Assembly (NCBI RefSeq): GCF_008119785.1
Contig: NZ_VSFA01000066.1
Span: 1-40,232 of the forward strand
Source of the DNA: Micromonospora sp. MP36
GTDB taxonomy: Bacteria; Actinomycetota; Actinomycetes; Mycobacteriales; Micromonosporaceae
Length of the DNA stretch: 40,232 bases
Direction of reading: 5' to 3'
Each line of letters opens with the position of its first letter. Positions within the stretch are counted from its first letter, which is position 1. This document shows positions 20,513-28,417 of the stretch, piece after piece. Made by a program: the position numbers and the translations under genes. The notes under the pieces are model-generated. The model was not told where the DNA came from. It was given only the letters and a program-made list of their open reading frames with translations, and ran no database searches.

Positions 20513-21418
20513 TCACGGGCCTGGTCGCTGCCGCTCCGGGGCGGCCCCGATCGGGATCTTCAGCACAGCGAGGAAAGCGTTGATCGCAGGCGTCCGGCCC
20601 AGGCGGCTCCAGACGAGGTGTTCGATCCGGGCCGGCGCATCGGCGACCTCGATGGCGGCCACGCCGGTGAGCCGTGGCACGTAGGTGGAGGGGAGCATGG
20701 CGACGCCGAGGCCCGCGGCGACGAGCTCGGCCATCAGGTCGGCGGCGGTCACCTCGAACGCGACGTCGCGGGCGAGGTCGGCGGCGGAGAATGCCTGATC
20801 GGTCTGGGCCCGCCCGGCGCTCCCGACCGGGAAGTCGACGAAGACCTCGGCAGCGAGCCGGTGGAGGTCGACTGTCGGTTCCTGCGCGAGCGGATGCTCC
20901 GGGGCGACCACGGCGACGAGCCGGTCCCGGGCGAGTTCGTGCACGTCTACGCCCTTCGGTTGAGCCGTTGCCGGTAGCCCCAGGAACGCCACGTCGATGA
21001 CGCCCTGCTTGACCTGCTCCACGAGTTCGTCGCTCGCGCCGACGCGCAGGCCGACGCGCACGTGTGGGTACCGCTCCCGGAACGCGCGAAGCGTGGCCGG
21101 GATGTCGACGGCCGCGACCGTGGGGATAAGGCCCACCGTCAGTCGTCCCCGTACCTCTCCCACCGCCGCCGCGACCTCGGCGGCCGCGCGTTCGGCGGCG
21201 TCCAGGCACTGGCGGGCGGCGGGGAGGAACGCCGCACCCGCCGGGGTCAGTCGCACGCGGCGGCTGGTCCGCTCGAAGAGCCTCGCGCCGAGTTCCCGTT
21301 CCAGGCGTGCAATCTGGTGGCTCAGCGCGGACTGGACCACCAGACACCGTTGGGCGGCCCGGGTGAAACTGCTCGTCTCGGCGACGGCGAGGACGTAGCG
21401 CATCTGTTGGAGGTCCAT
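20513..21418 (-). CDS. LysR-family transcriptional regulator
   Basis: A 301-residue regulator. The N-terminal winged HTH reads MDLQQMRYVLAVAETSSFTRAAQRCLVVQSALSHQIARLERELGARLFERTSRRVRLTPAG in shorter pieces from residue 1 to 61. The co-inducer domain starts at GRLTVGLIPTVAAVDIPATL and includes GVIDVAFLGLPA. The ATG chosen gives the standard MDLQQMRY start; a longer frame has 13 extra residues without support. It is divergent from the EamA transporter gene, with a dyad in the 79-bp gap. It probably controls the transporter and the overlapping NAD(P)-binding gene. The inducer is unknown. Confidence 0.9.
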   Translation of the reverse strand: MDLQQMRYVLAVAETSSFTRAAQRCLVVQSALSHQIARLERELGARLFERTSRRVRLTPAGAAFLPAARQCLDAAERAAAEVAAAVGEVRGRLTVGLIPTVAAVDIPATLRAFRERYPHVRVGLRVGASDELVEQVKQGVIDVAFLGLPATAQPKGVDVHELARDRLVAVVAPEHPLAQEPTVDLHRLAAEVFVDFPVGSAGRAQTDQAFSAADLARDVAFEVTAADLMAELVAAGLGVAMLPSTYVPRLTGVAAIEVADAPARIEHLVWSRLGRTPAINAFLAVLKIPIGAAPERQRPGP

Positions 21419-21465
21419 TGATCCATCTTCTCCGTAGATCGATGGGATGACAAACATGTGTTGGA

Positions 21466-21488
21466 CTCATTGATAGCTACGCGATGAG
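21466..21488. promoter_or_regulatory. Candidate LysR-type operator
   Basis: CTCAT (21466-21470) and ATGAG (21484-21488) are inverted arms 13 bases apart, 10 bases before the transporter start. Spacing is near the T-N11-A type dyads bound by LysR proteins. Support comes only from position and symmetry. Confidence 0.35.
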
Positions 21489-21497
21489 ACTTCCGGT

Positions 21498-22454
21498 ATG
21501 ACAAGTTCCGGAGCGAACAGGCTCCCTGACGGAGCCGGCGGCAACGCCTTCCCCAGCAACCTGCCGCGCACTGCCTTGACAGCGCTCGCCCCGCTTGCGT
21601 GGGGTACCACGTACGTCGTCACCACCGAGCTTCTTCCGCCGGGCCACCCTCTGTTCGCGGGACTCCTGCGCGCGTTGCCCGCCGGTCTGGTGGCGCTGGC
21701 GGTCACCCGTACGCTGCCGAAAGGGGCGTGGTGGGGAAAAGCGGCCGCGCTCGGCGTGCTGAACATCGGACTCTTCTTCCCGCTGCTCTTCGTCGCGGCC
21801 GAGCGGCTGCCGGGAGGCGTCGCGGCGACCCTTGGTGCGGTGCAGCCGCTCGTCGTCGCCGTCCTGGCCGTAACCGTCCTGCGGGAGGGACTTTCCGTCT
21901 GGCGCACCGTCTGGGGCGTGGCCGGGGTGCTGGGCGTTGGCCTGGTGGTGATCGGACCGGACGCCGCGCTCGACGTCGTGGGGATCGTGGCCGGCCTCGG
22001 TGGCGCGGCCACGATGGCGCTCGGAGTGACGCTGACCAAGCGCTGGGGGCGTCCCGCCGGGGTGAGTCCCACGGCCTTCGCTGGCTGGCAGCTCAGCGCG
22101 GGCGGTCTCTTCCTGGCGCCCGTCACCTTCCTTGTCGAGGGGCCGCCACCAGTGGTCGACCCGTCCGCCGCTCTCGGCTACCTCTGGCTGGGCCTGGTCG
22201 GCGGTCTGGCGGCGTATGTCCTGTGGTTCCGTGGCGTCACCGCGCTACCCGTGACCTCCGTCGCGGTTCTCGGTCTGCTCTCGCCGCTGGTCGCCGCGTT
22301 GCTCGGCGCCGTCCTGCTCGATCAGACGCTCGGCCCGATCGAGCTTCTCGGGTTCGGGCTCTCACTAGCCGCAATCGTCGCGGGACAGCTTCCCGCGCCC
22401 GCCCGCCCCCGCCGCGGGGGCGCGCAGCTCGTACAGGAAGGGGCAACCCGATGA
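21498..22454 (+). CDS. EamA/DMT-superfamily membrane transporter
   Basis: A 318-residue integral membrane protein with ten predicted helices in two EamA repeats. The first runs from ALTALAPLAWGTTYVVTTELLPPGHPLFAGLLRALPAGLVAL to VLAVTVLREGLSVWRTVWGVAGVLGVGLVVIG, where LREGLS is the family signature. The second starts near GLGGAATMALGVTLTKRWG and ends in VAALLGAVLLDQTLGPIELLGFGLSLAAIVAG. Members export amino acids or metabolites. It starts at ATG near the LysR dyad. Its last bases overlap the next gene (ATGA), so the two are translated together, probably under the divergent LysR regulator. Confidence 0.9.
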   Translation: MTSSGANRLPDGAGGNAFPSNLPRTALTALAPLAWGTTYVVTTELLPPGHPLFAGLLRALPAGLVALAVTRTLPKGAWWGKAAALGVLNIGLFFPLLFVAAERLPGGVAATLGAVQPLVVAVLAVTVLREGLSVWRTVWGVAGVLGVGLVVIGPDAALDVVGIVAGLGGAATMALGVTLTKRWGRPAGVSPTAFAGWQLSAGGLFLAPVTFLVEGPPPVVDPSAALGYLWLGLVGGLAAYVLWFRGVTALPVTSVAVLGLLSPLVAALLGAVLLDQTLGPIELLGFGLSLAAIVAGQLPAPARPRRGGAQLVQEGATR

Positions 22455-23080
22455 AGATCGCCGTAGTCGGAGCCGCGGGAATGGTCGGTTCGCGCGTCGT
22501 CGACGAGGCCGCGGCCAGGGGACACGAGCCGCTTGCCGTCTTCCGCAGGCGGAAACCGGCGGCTCTGCCTTCCGGCGTAACCGCCGTCGCGGGCAACGCG
22601 GACGATCCCGGGCGGCTGAGCCGGCTCTTCGGCGGCATCGATGCGATCGTGGCGGCGACCTGTCCCGCTCCCGGATACGAACACACCGTCGCCGCGACCA
22701 CCACGGCGCTGCTCGACGCGGCCGAGGCGGCCCGGGCGCGCATCCTCGTCGTCGGCGGCGCCGCTCCACTGCGAATCCCCGGGCACCCCGACCGGCTCGT
22801 CCTCGACAGCCCCGAGTATGTGCCGGATGCCTGGCGGTCCATCGCCGCCGCCAGCGTCGCGCAGCTCGACGCCTGCCGGGCGCACCGCACCGACTGGGTC
22901 TACCTCAGCCCGCCCGCCATCCTCGAACCCGGAACCCGCACTGGGACGTACCAACGGGGCACCACGACGCTCATCACCGGTGCCGACGGTACGTCCCGGA
23001 TCTCTGCGGAGGACCTCGCCGTCGCCGTCCTCGACGAACTGGAGAGCCCGGGCGGGGACAAACACTTCACCGTGGGATGA
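22451..23080 (+). CDS. NAD(P)-binding Rossmann-fold protein (atypical SDR)
   Basis: A 209-residue soluble protein beginning MKIAVVGAAGMVGSRVVDEA, with the glycine-rich dinucleotide loop GAAGMVG, followed by HEPLAVFRRRKP, GVTAVAGNADD and DAIVAATCP. This is the NmrA/NAD(P)H-binding-like atypical SDR family. The SDR Tyr-x-x-x-Lys pair is not obvious, so it may act as a sensor or an unusual reductase. A C-terminal RISAEDLAVAVLDELE is typical. It overlaps the transporter by 4 bases and is followed by about 220 bases without recognisable features. Confidence 0.85.
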   Translation: MKIAVVGAAGMVGSRVVDEAAARGHEPLAVFRRRKPAALPSGVTAVAGNADDPGRLSRLFGGIDAIVAATCPAPGYEHTVAATTTALLDAAEAARARILVVGGAAPLRIPGHPDRLVLDSPEYVPDAWRSIAAASVAQLDACRAHRTDWVYLSPPAILEPGTRTGTYQRGTTTLITGADGTSRISAEDLAVAVLDELESPGGDKHFTVG

Positions 23081-23303
23081 GATCGTGCGCACGTGTGGGC
23101 CGCAGGCTGGTCGCCAGCGTTGCTGGAACCGGGACGCCCGTAGGCTCGGGCCATCGAGAAACCAGTGCTCACGACCGACCCACGTCACCTGAATCTCTTC
23201 CGAGTCAACCCAAGCACCTAGCGTCAGAGGGGTACACCGAGACGCTGCGCGGCCTGTGAGAGTCGAGGAGGTAATGATCACTGACGATTCCTAATCAAGT
23301 CGC

Positions 23304-24504
23304 TCAGCCTCGATACCGCTCGCGCGGCGGCGGCGGAGTCGGCTTGCTGGGGCGGAACTGCCAGGAGACGGTGTCCGAGGTGGCGATGATGAGGAGGATG
23401 ACGACGGCGACCACGGCGATCAGGATCGGTGGCAGGAACGCGACCACGGGTGCCAGCGCGACGAGTACGAGCAGACCGATCACCCTGGACAGGGCGACGC
23501 GGCTGAAGGACAGGTAGTCGAGCCGGGCGCGGCCGGCCAGGTAGATCGCCGGCCCGCAGAGAATGACGGCAGACCAGACCAGGTTGGGCTTGGCGAACGG
23601 GTGGTTGATGATGATCTCATCGCCGACCGAGCTGAGCACGATGCCGCCGGCCATGAGCAGATGGGCGTACGAGGCGGACCGGGCGAACACTGCCGGCCGG
23701 GCACTCGCGGCGATCACGGCCGGCAGGAGCAGGCCCGCCCGGTAGAAGTAGATCCGCCACAACAGCGCGGTGATGGCGAACGCCAGCACGAGGGCGATCA
23801 CCCGATTCGGCTTGAAGCCGAACGCGGCGAACTGCCCGCCGGAGGCCAGGATCGCCTCGCCGAACGCGACGATCATGAACTGCTGGTAGCGTTCGGCGAG
23901 GTGTTCCGCGTTGACCGCCTGGGTGGCGATCCCGGGCCGGACCGAGCCGGGGCAGCCGGAAATCCAGCTGGGTCATCGTGTAGCCGAGGGCGGCCGCGAA
24001 CAGCCAGATCAACACCCGGACCGGGCCTGTGGTGAACGCGCCCACAATCCACAACACGCCCGAGAAGCAGGCCCAGATGAGCTGTTGCAGCGAGCCGATC
24101 GACACCTCCCGGCCGCGCAGCGCGACCGTGACGAAGAAGGCCCGGCCGATCTGGATGACGACGTCGGTGACAGCGAAGGCCAGGCCGTCCTTGCCGAATG
24201 CCGCGGGGACCGTGCCTGCCATGATCAGGGTGCCTAACGCGATCGGGACGATGACGAGCTGGATCGCCGGCTGGGCGGGGTTGAGGCGGTTCGTGGTCCA
24301 GGCGGTGAAGACCCAGACCCACCAGAATGCGGCCAGCAGGATTACGGTGTGCAGGGCGCCGAGCCAGGTGAGGTTGTGGAACAGGGTGTTCGACAGTCGG
24401 GTCAGCGCGAACACGAAGATCACGTCGAAGAAGAGTTCGACGTAGGTGGCACGCTGCGGCTCGGCGTGATCCCGCAGCAGGTCCCTCGTGTTGCCGGCGG
24501 TCAT
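23304..24504 (-). pseudogene. ltrA: Low temperature requirement protein A (LtrA) family, frameshifted
   Basis: Two frames together make a full LtrA-type membrane protein of about 400 residues. The 5' frame gives RATYVELFFDVIFVFALTRL (the LtrA signature) and helices down to TMTQLDFRLPRLG. Then the reading must shift, near 23935-23950, to give PGIATQAVNAEHLAERYQQF followed by MIVAFGEAILASGGQF and the remaining helices to the C-terminal proline-rich tail. The downstream part cannot be made from the upstream start without the shift. It may be a true null allele or a sequencing error in a GC run. LtrA proteins are of unknown transport function. Confidence 0.75.
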
Positions 24505-24704
24505 CGCAAGCCCGTTCTGTCGGCTTCACGTCATATGCCATCAGTCGTACCACGCATGATGCAGGTCGGGGCACACCTAGCTGCATTGGTCGACGAGCGT
24601 CTGGCGATAGCGGGGCGGACGCACTCCAACGGGCCGACGCCATGATCGAGCAGTTCGTGCATGGCCGCATGCCGCTGCCCGGACCACTCGAGTGCAAGCA
24701 CCCC

Positions 24705-24839
24705 TTATCGCCGCAGACGAGCGTCGAACTGGTCGCGGTCGTTCCGGCAGATCAGGCGCAGCCGGTCGTCGGCGAACGGCCCGTCCACCTCAGTCTCGAA
24801 CGTCAGCAGCAATGGCGAGTCGGCGTTTAGAACGCTCAT
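24705..24839 (-). pseudogene. C-terminal-looking fragment of an unknown protein
   Basis: A 44-residue frame reads SVLNADSPLLLTFETEVDGPF then ADDRLRLICRNDRDQFDARL, with convincing protein-like composition, starting at an ATG that has no ribosome site. It lies 46 bases beyond the end of the truncated B3/4 gene. I take it as the tail of a lost gene joined there by deletion. Family not recognised. Confidence 0.4.
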
Positions 24840-24884
24840 CGAGAGGGTGATCGAGCGGAATAACAGTAATTGGGTGCGCCGTGG

Positions 24885-24993
24885 GAAGCGAACTCGTCGG
24901 CAGGGCGGCGCGGTAGTCGGGGCGCAGCTCGAATACGTCGGCGCCGACCTGGGCCCCGGCGAGGAACTCCTCGAGGTTGCGCAGGTCAGACAT
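24885..24993 (-). pseudogene. B3/4-domain protein, N-terminal fragment
   Basis: The start MSDLRNLEEFLAGAQVGADV then FELRPDYRAAL matches the beginning of small actinobacterial B3/4-domain proteins (related to the editing domain of phenylalanyl-tRNA synthetase beta), which usually follow an XRE-cupin regulator gene. Its ATG overlaps the regulator stop (ATGTCTGA). The domain proper is missing after about 35 residues. Confidence 0.55.
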
Positions 24994-25591
24994 CGGAGGC
25001 CTCCGATCGGCTGGGCGATCCCACACCGGGCTCGAAGACGGCGAGGGTGAACCGGGCCGGCCGCGTTCCATCGTTGGCGTACGCGTGGGCGACGTCGCCA
25101 TGGAACGTGAGCGCATCACCGGTGTCCAGGGTGAACGACTGGTCCGCCACCTCGACCGTGATCGTGCCGTCCTGGACCTGCAGGAGCTCCCTGGTTCCGG
25201 CGAGGTGCGCCTCGCTAGCGTGCCGGTCACCGGGCTGAAGCGTCCAGTCCCACAGCTCCAGCATGTCTGGCGGTTCGGTGCCGGCCACCAGCAGTCCCCG
25301 CCCTCCGTGCCGGCCGGTCCACAGGGCAGCGCCCTCGCCGTGCCTGATCACCTTCACCCGCTTGGGCGCGGGCGGCTCGACCAGCGTCGGCAGGCCGACG
25401 CCGAGCGCGTCGCTGATCCGCAGCAGGGTCCCCACGCTGGGATTCGCGGCACCCTGCTCGACGTTGATCAGCATCCGGCGGCTCACCCCGGCGGCCTCCG
25501 CCAGTTGATCGAGCGTCCACCGCCGTGACTGGCGCTCTTGCTTGACACGCACACCGATCGCGGACGCGAGGGCTGAGGTACCCGGATCCAT
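24986..25591 (-). CDS. XRE-family regulator with C-terminal cupin domain
   Basis: A 201-residue regulator. Residues about 10-65 form an XRE helix-turn-helix: IGVRVKQERQSRRWTLDQLAEAAGVSRRMLINVEQGAANPSVGTLLRISDALGV in sequence. Residues about 105-190 form a cupin barrel: LELWDWTLQPGDRHASEAHLAGTRELLQV, then DTGDALTFHGDVAHAYAN, with His residues that could bind metal or ligand. ATG (MDPGTSALA) is preferred over a start six codons earlier. A 15-base palindrome lies 14 bases upstream. The normal partner gene, a B3/4-domain protein, is truncated here, so the regulator may have lost its main target. Confidence 0.85.
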   Translation of the reverse strand: MDPGTSALASAIGVRVKQERQSRRWTLDQLAEAAGVSRRMLINVEQGAANPSVGTLLRISDALGVGLPTLVEPPAPKRVKVIRHGEGAALWTGRHGGRGLLVAGTEPPDMLELWDWTLQPGDRHASEAHLAGTRELLQVQDGTITVEVADQSFTLDTGDALTFHGDVAHAYANDGTRPARFTLAVFEPGVGSPSRSEASDV

Positions 25592-25604
25592 GCGTGCAGG
25601 ATAC

Positions 25605-25619
25605 TGCACTTGAAGTGCA
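25605..25619. promoter_or_regulatory. Palindromic operator of the XRE-cupin gene
   Basis: TGCACTT, one base, AAGTGCA is a perfect 7-1-7 palindrome just upstream of the start. A -10-like CAGTATCC overlaps its proximal side, so autorepression is likely. Confidence 0.45.
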
Positions 25620-25693
25620 TTCTGAAAACGGCATGAAGCAGTCGGCCAGTGCAGCGCCGACGGGTACGGTGTTCGGCGTGCAGCGCGGGCGTG

Positions 25694-25862
25694 TCATCGG
25701 GGGCGCAGGAGTGCGCTGACGAGGCCGGCCAGATCGTCCGTGCTGGCGGAGGACAGGGGCTCGATTGCCAGGGACGCTCTGAGGAGCGTGATGCCCACGA
25801 TCGCCGCGAGCACGGATTCCAGTCCGGGCCGACCGCCGACCAGCTCAGGCGACCGGTCGCTG
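25694..25862 (-). pseudogene. TetR-family regulator C-terminal relic
   Basis: A minus-strand frame ending at 25694 reads DRSPELVGGRPGLESVLAAI then VGITLLRASLAIEPLSSAST and DDLAGLVSALLRPR. This is the helical end of a TetR-type effector domain. It begins inside the last codons of the debranching enzyme gene, in another frame, without an N-terminal HTH. It is a relic overlapping the 3' end of its neighbour. Confidence 0.45.
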
Positions 25863-28337
25863 CTCGTCGACGCTGGCCCTGCTGCGGCCCAGGGCGTCGA
25901 TCCGCCCCCACCGGCCGGGGATGTCCATCAACTCAATGCGGCCCAGCCCTTCTGGCAACGCGGGATCGATCATCAGGTGCTCCCCGAGCGGTTGCAGCCC
26001 GAGCATGGTGCGCAGCAGCAGCAGGGGTGCCCCTGCGGACCAGGCCTGCGGGCTGCACGCGGTGGGATAGGGCACCGGGTCCTTGGTCAGGGCGCGGTCG
26101 TAACCAGCGAACGCCTCCGGCAGTCGGCCCCCGAAGTGCTCAGCCGCGTCGATCATCGCCCGGGAGATCCGCGCGGCCTCCTCGTGAAAGCCGTACCGGC
26201 GCAGGCCCCAGGCGATGAACGAGTTGTCGAACGGCCAGACCGTGCCCACGTGGTAGCCGACCGGGTTGAACCGGGTCTGGTCCGTCGCCAGCGTCCGCAC
26301 CCCCCACCCGGAGAACAACCGTGGGCTCATCAGCAGTTCGGCCACCCGCGCCGCCCGCGACTCGTCGACGATCCCGCTCCACAGCAGGTGACCTATGTTC
26401 GAGGCGAGCGCGTCGACCTGGGAGCCGTCCGCGTCGAGAGCCAACGCGTAGTACTCCCCGTTGGCTACCCAGAAGTCCCGGTTGAACCGTTCCTTCAGCT
26501 CCGCCGCGTCGCGTTCCAGCCGGTCGGCGTACTCCGGGTCGCCCCAGAACTCCCGCGCCAGCCGGGCCGCCCGAATCTTCGCGTCGTAGGCGTAGCCTTG
26601 CAGTTCGCAGGTGGCTCGGGGAAAGCCCGGCAGCCGGCCGTCCCGGTAGGAGATCGCATCCCAGGAGACCTTCCAGCACTGGTTGGGCGACCCGTGCCGG
26701 GTGTTCCGCCGCTGATACCAGACATAGCCGTCGCCGCGCAGGTCGGCGTAGGTGTCAATCCAGTCAAGCGCCGCACGGACGTTCTCCTCCAGGCCTTTCA
26801 CCAGTTCGACGTCGCCGGACCAGCGCTCGTACTCGTCGAGCAGCACCACGAACAGCGAGGTGGTGTCCGCCGCCCCGTAGTACACCGCGTACGGTTCCTC
26901 CTCGAAGGCCGCCAGCTCCCCGTACCGGATCTCCTGCATGATCTTGCCCGGGTCCCGTTCCCGGAAGTCGTCCAGTTTGGTGGACTGGTTCGTGGCGAGC
27001 ACCCGCAGCGTCGGGGCGGCCAACTCCGGCTTGAACGGCAGCGCCTGCAGGCAGGTGAGGATGCTGTCCCGGCCGAAGAGGGTCATGAACCACGGCGACC
27101 CGGCGACCGGCACCGGCTCCCAGAAGAGGAGGGTCCGGTAGCGCAGGGCCGCCAGGTCGACCAGGCTTCGCTGGTACGTCACCGTCAACGGCCGGGAATC
27201 GGCGAGCAGGCGGGGTGCACCGGCGAGCCACTCGTCCAGCTGCTGGCGCATCTGCTTCTGGGTCCGGTTCGCGTAGCTGCGCAGGCTCTCCCGGATGTCT
27301 CGGCCGTGCGCCCCGGTCACCACGGCCTCCACCTGCAGGTCGGTGGCCCAGGCGCCGTGCGGTTCCACCTGGATGTCGAAGGTCATCCCGCGCTGGTCGA
27401 TGGTGGCCGGGACCGACGACGAGACGATCGTCGCGCGGGTGAACGTCTCCCGGTCGTACCTCAGGCGCAGTTGGCCGTCGGCGACCTCGGCCGTCGTCCG
27501 GCCCGGCTTCGCCGGCACGCCCGTGGCCTCGAACAGGTCTGCGAAGTCGCTTTCGATCTCCATTCGGACCCGTAGCCGCACCGGCTTGGCATCATGGTTG
27601 AGCACCGTCACCCGCTCCTGCAGGCTCCCGCCCAGCGAGCGGTCCCGGATCACCGTCACCTTGGCATTGACGTATTGCGTCGGCTCGCCGGGGACCAGGA
27701 AGAACCGCACCTGGTAGTACTGCAGGTTGTCCACCGAGAGCGAGTGCAGCCGCTCGCCGTCAACGGTCAACCGCCACACCGACAGGAACCGGGTGTCGAA
27801 CGAGTACAGCCCGGTCAGATAATCCGGCGACGGAACGATGTCGCCGTGACCGTCGCTGACCGCGAACGTGTTGCCGTCGAGGACGCCGAACTGGCGGTGA
27901 CGTCTCCTCTTGTTGTCCTCCCTCACCGTTGTCCGCCGCTGGAAGCGGTCGGCCGGATACTCCGGTACTGCGGCGGCGGTGGGAGCCAGGCCCCGGGGGT
28001 CCCGGGCGCCGGGCGGGTCAGGCAGCATCCGCTCCAGCAAGTACAGTTTCGTCGGGTCGCCCTCTATCGTGTAACGGCGCCGCAGCACTGCCGCGTCCAG
28101 GTTGGTCCGCCCGGTCAGCAGCGCCTCGAAGAACTTCCGATCGGCGCGCATGACGCAGTCGGCGGACCGTTCGTCCCTGCTGACCGTGACGGTTCCATTC
28201 GTGACCGTAAGATACCAATGGTCAGTCCGGCCGTCCGCGCTGGCGTCGAGTCGGATAGTCCCGAAGTCCCGGGCGCGCAGCCTCCTGGAGGCCCGCCTGG
28301 TGAATTCCTCGAAGAACTCATCGGTCAGCCCCACCAT
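25845..28337 (-). CDS. Glycogen debranching-type enzyme with N-terminal SCP2-like domain
   Basis: An 830-residue protein. Residues 1-115 resemble an SCP2/sterol-carrier fold (MVGLTDEFFEEFTRRASRRL, then DHWYLTVTNGTVTVSRDERS, ADCVMRADRKFFEALLTG and YTIEGDPTKLYLLERM). After a Pro-rich linker comes the debranching-type N-terminal domain (DGHGDIVPSPDYLTGLYSFDTRFLSVWRL) and then an alpha6/alpha6 barrel of the amylo-alpha-1,6-glucosidase/GH63-like clan: SPWFMTLFGRDSILTCLQ, then WDAISYRDGRLPGFPRATCELQGYAYDA and NPVGYHVGTVWPFDNSFIAWGL. The acidic residues of these segments are the likely catalytic pair. It probably hydrolyses an alpha-linked oligosaccharide in the cytoplasm. The ATG has GAGGGCG upstream; the longer open frame has no site. 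It lies after the two-component genes in the same direction, 80 bases away, and could be co-transcribed. Confidence 0.8.
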   Translation of the reverse strand: MVGLTDEFFEEFTRRASRRLRARDFGTIRLDASADGRTDHWYLTVTNGTVTVSRDERSADCVMRADRKFFEALLTGRTNLDAAVLRRRYTIEGDPTKLYLLERMLPDPPGARDPRGLAPTAAAVPEYPADRFQRRTTVREDNKRRRHRQFGVLDGNTFAVSDGHGDIVPSPDYLTGLYSFDTRFLSVWRLTVDGERLHSLSVDNLQYYQVRFFLVPGEPTQYVNAKVTVIRDRSLGGSLQERVTVLNHDAKPVRLRVRMEIESDFADLFEATGVPAKPGRTTAEVADGQLRLRYDRETFTRATIVSSSVPATIDQRGMTFDIQVEPHGAWATDLQVEAVVTGAHGRDIRESLRSYANRTQKQMRQQLDEWLAGAPRLLADSRPLTVTYQRSLVDLAALRYRTLLFWEPVPVAGSPWFMTLFGRDSILTCLQALPFKPELAAPTLRVLATNQSTKLDDFRERDPGKIMQEIRYGELAAFEEEPYAVYYGAADTTSLFVVLLDEYERWSGDVELVKGLEENVRAALDWIDTYADLRGDGYVWYQRRNTRHGSPNQCWKVSWDAISYRDGRLPGFPRATCELQGYAYDAKIRAARLAREFWGDPEYADRLERDAAELKERFNRDFWVANGEYYALALDADGSQVDALASNIGHLLWSGIVDESRAARVAELLMSPRLFSGWGVRTLATDQTRFNPVGYHVGTVWPFDNSFIAWGLRRYGFHEEAARISRAMIDAAEHFGGRLPEAFAGYDRALTKDPVPYPTACSPQAWSAGAPLLLLRTMLGLQPLGEHLMIDPALPEGLGRIELMDIPGRWGRIDALGRSRASVDEQRPVA

Positions 28338-28417
28338 CAGGCAACGCCCTCCCGCTCCGTGGCCGGCCCGACACCTCGGACGGCTGGCCGTGCCGGGGCT
28401 ACCCGATTTCGCAGCGA

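Noticed and set aside
21599..23080. 493-codon plus-strand frame over the EamA gene
   Set aside because: Most of it is an out-of-frame reading of the transporter. Only its last 209 codons, the NAD(P)-binding gene starting at the overlapping ATG, are real.
25740..27575. 611-codon open frame on the plus strand
   Set aside because: It is the antisense shadow of the debranching enzyme gene. Its composition (Arg, Val, Gln, Pro-rich, no domain) and codon positions follow from the GC bias of the real frame.
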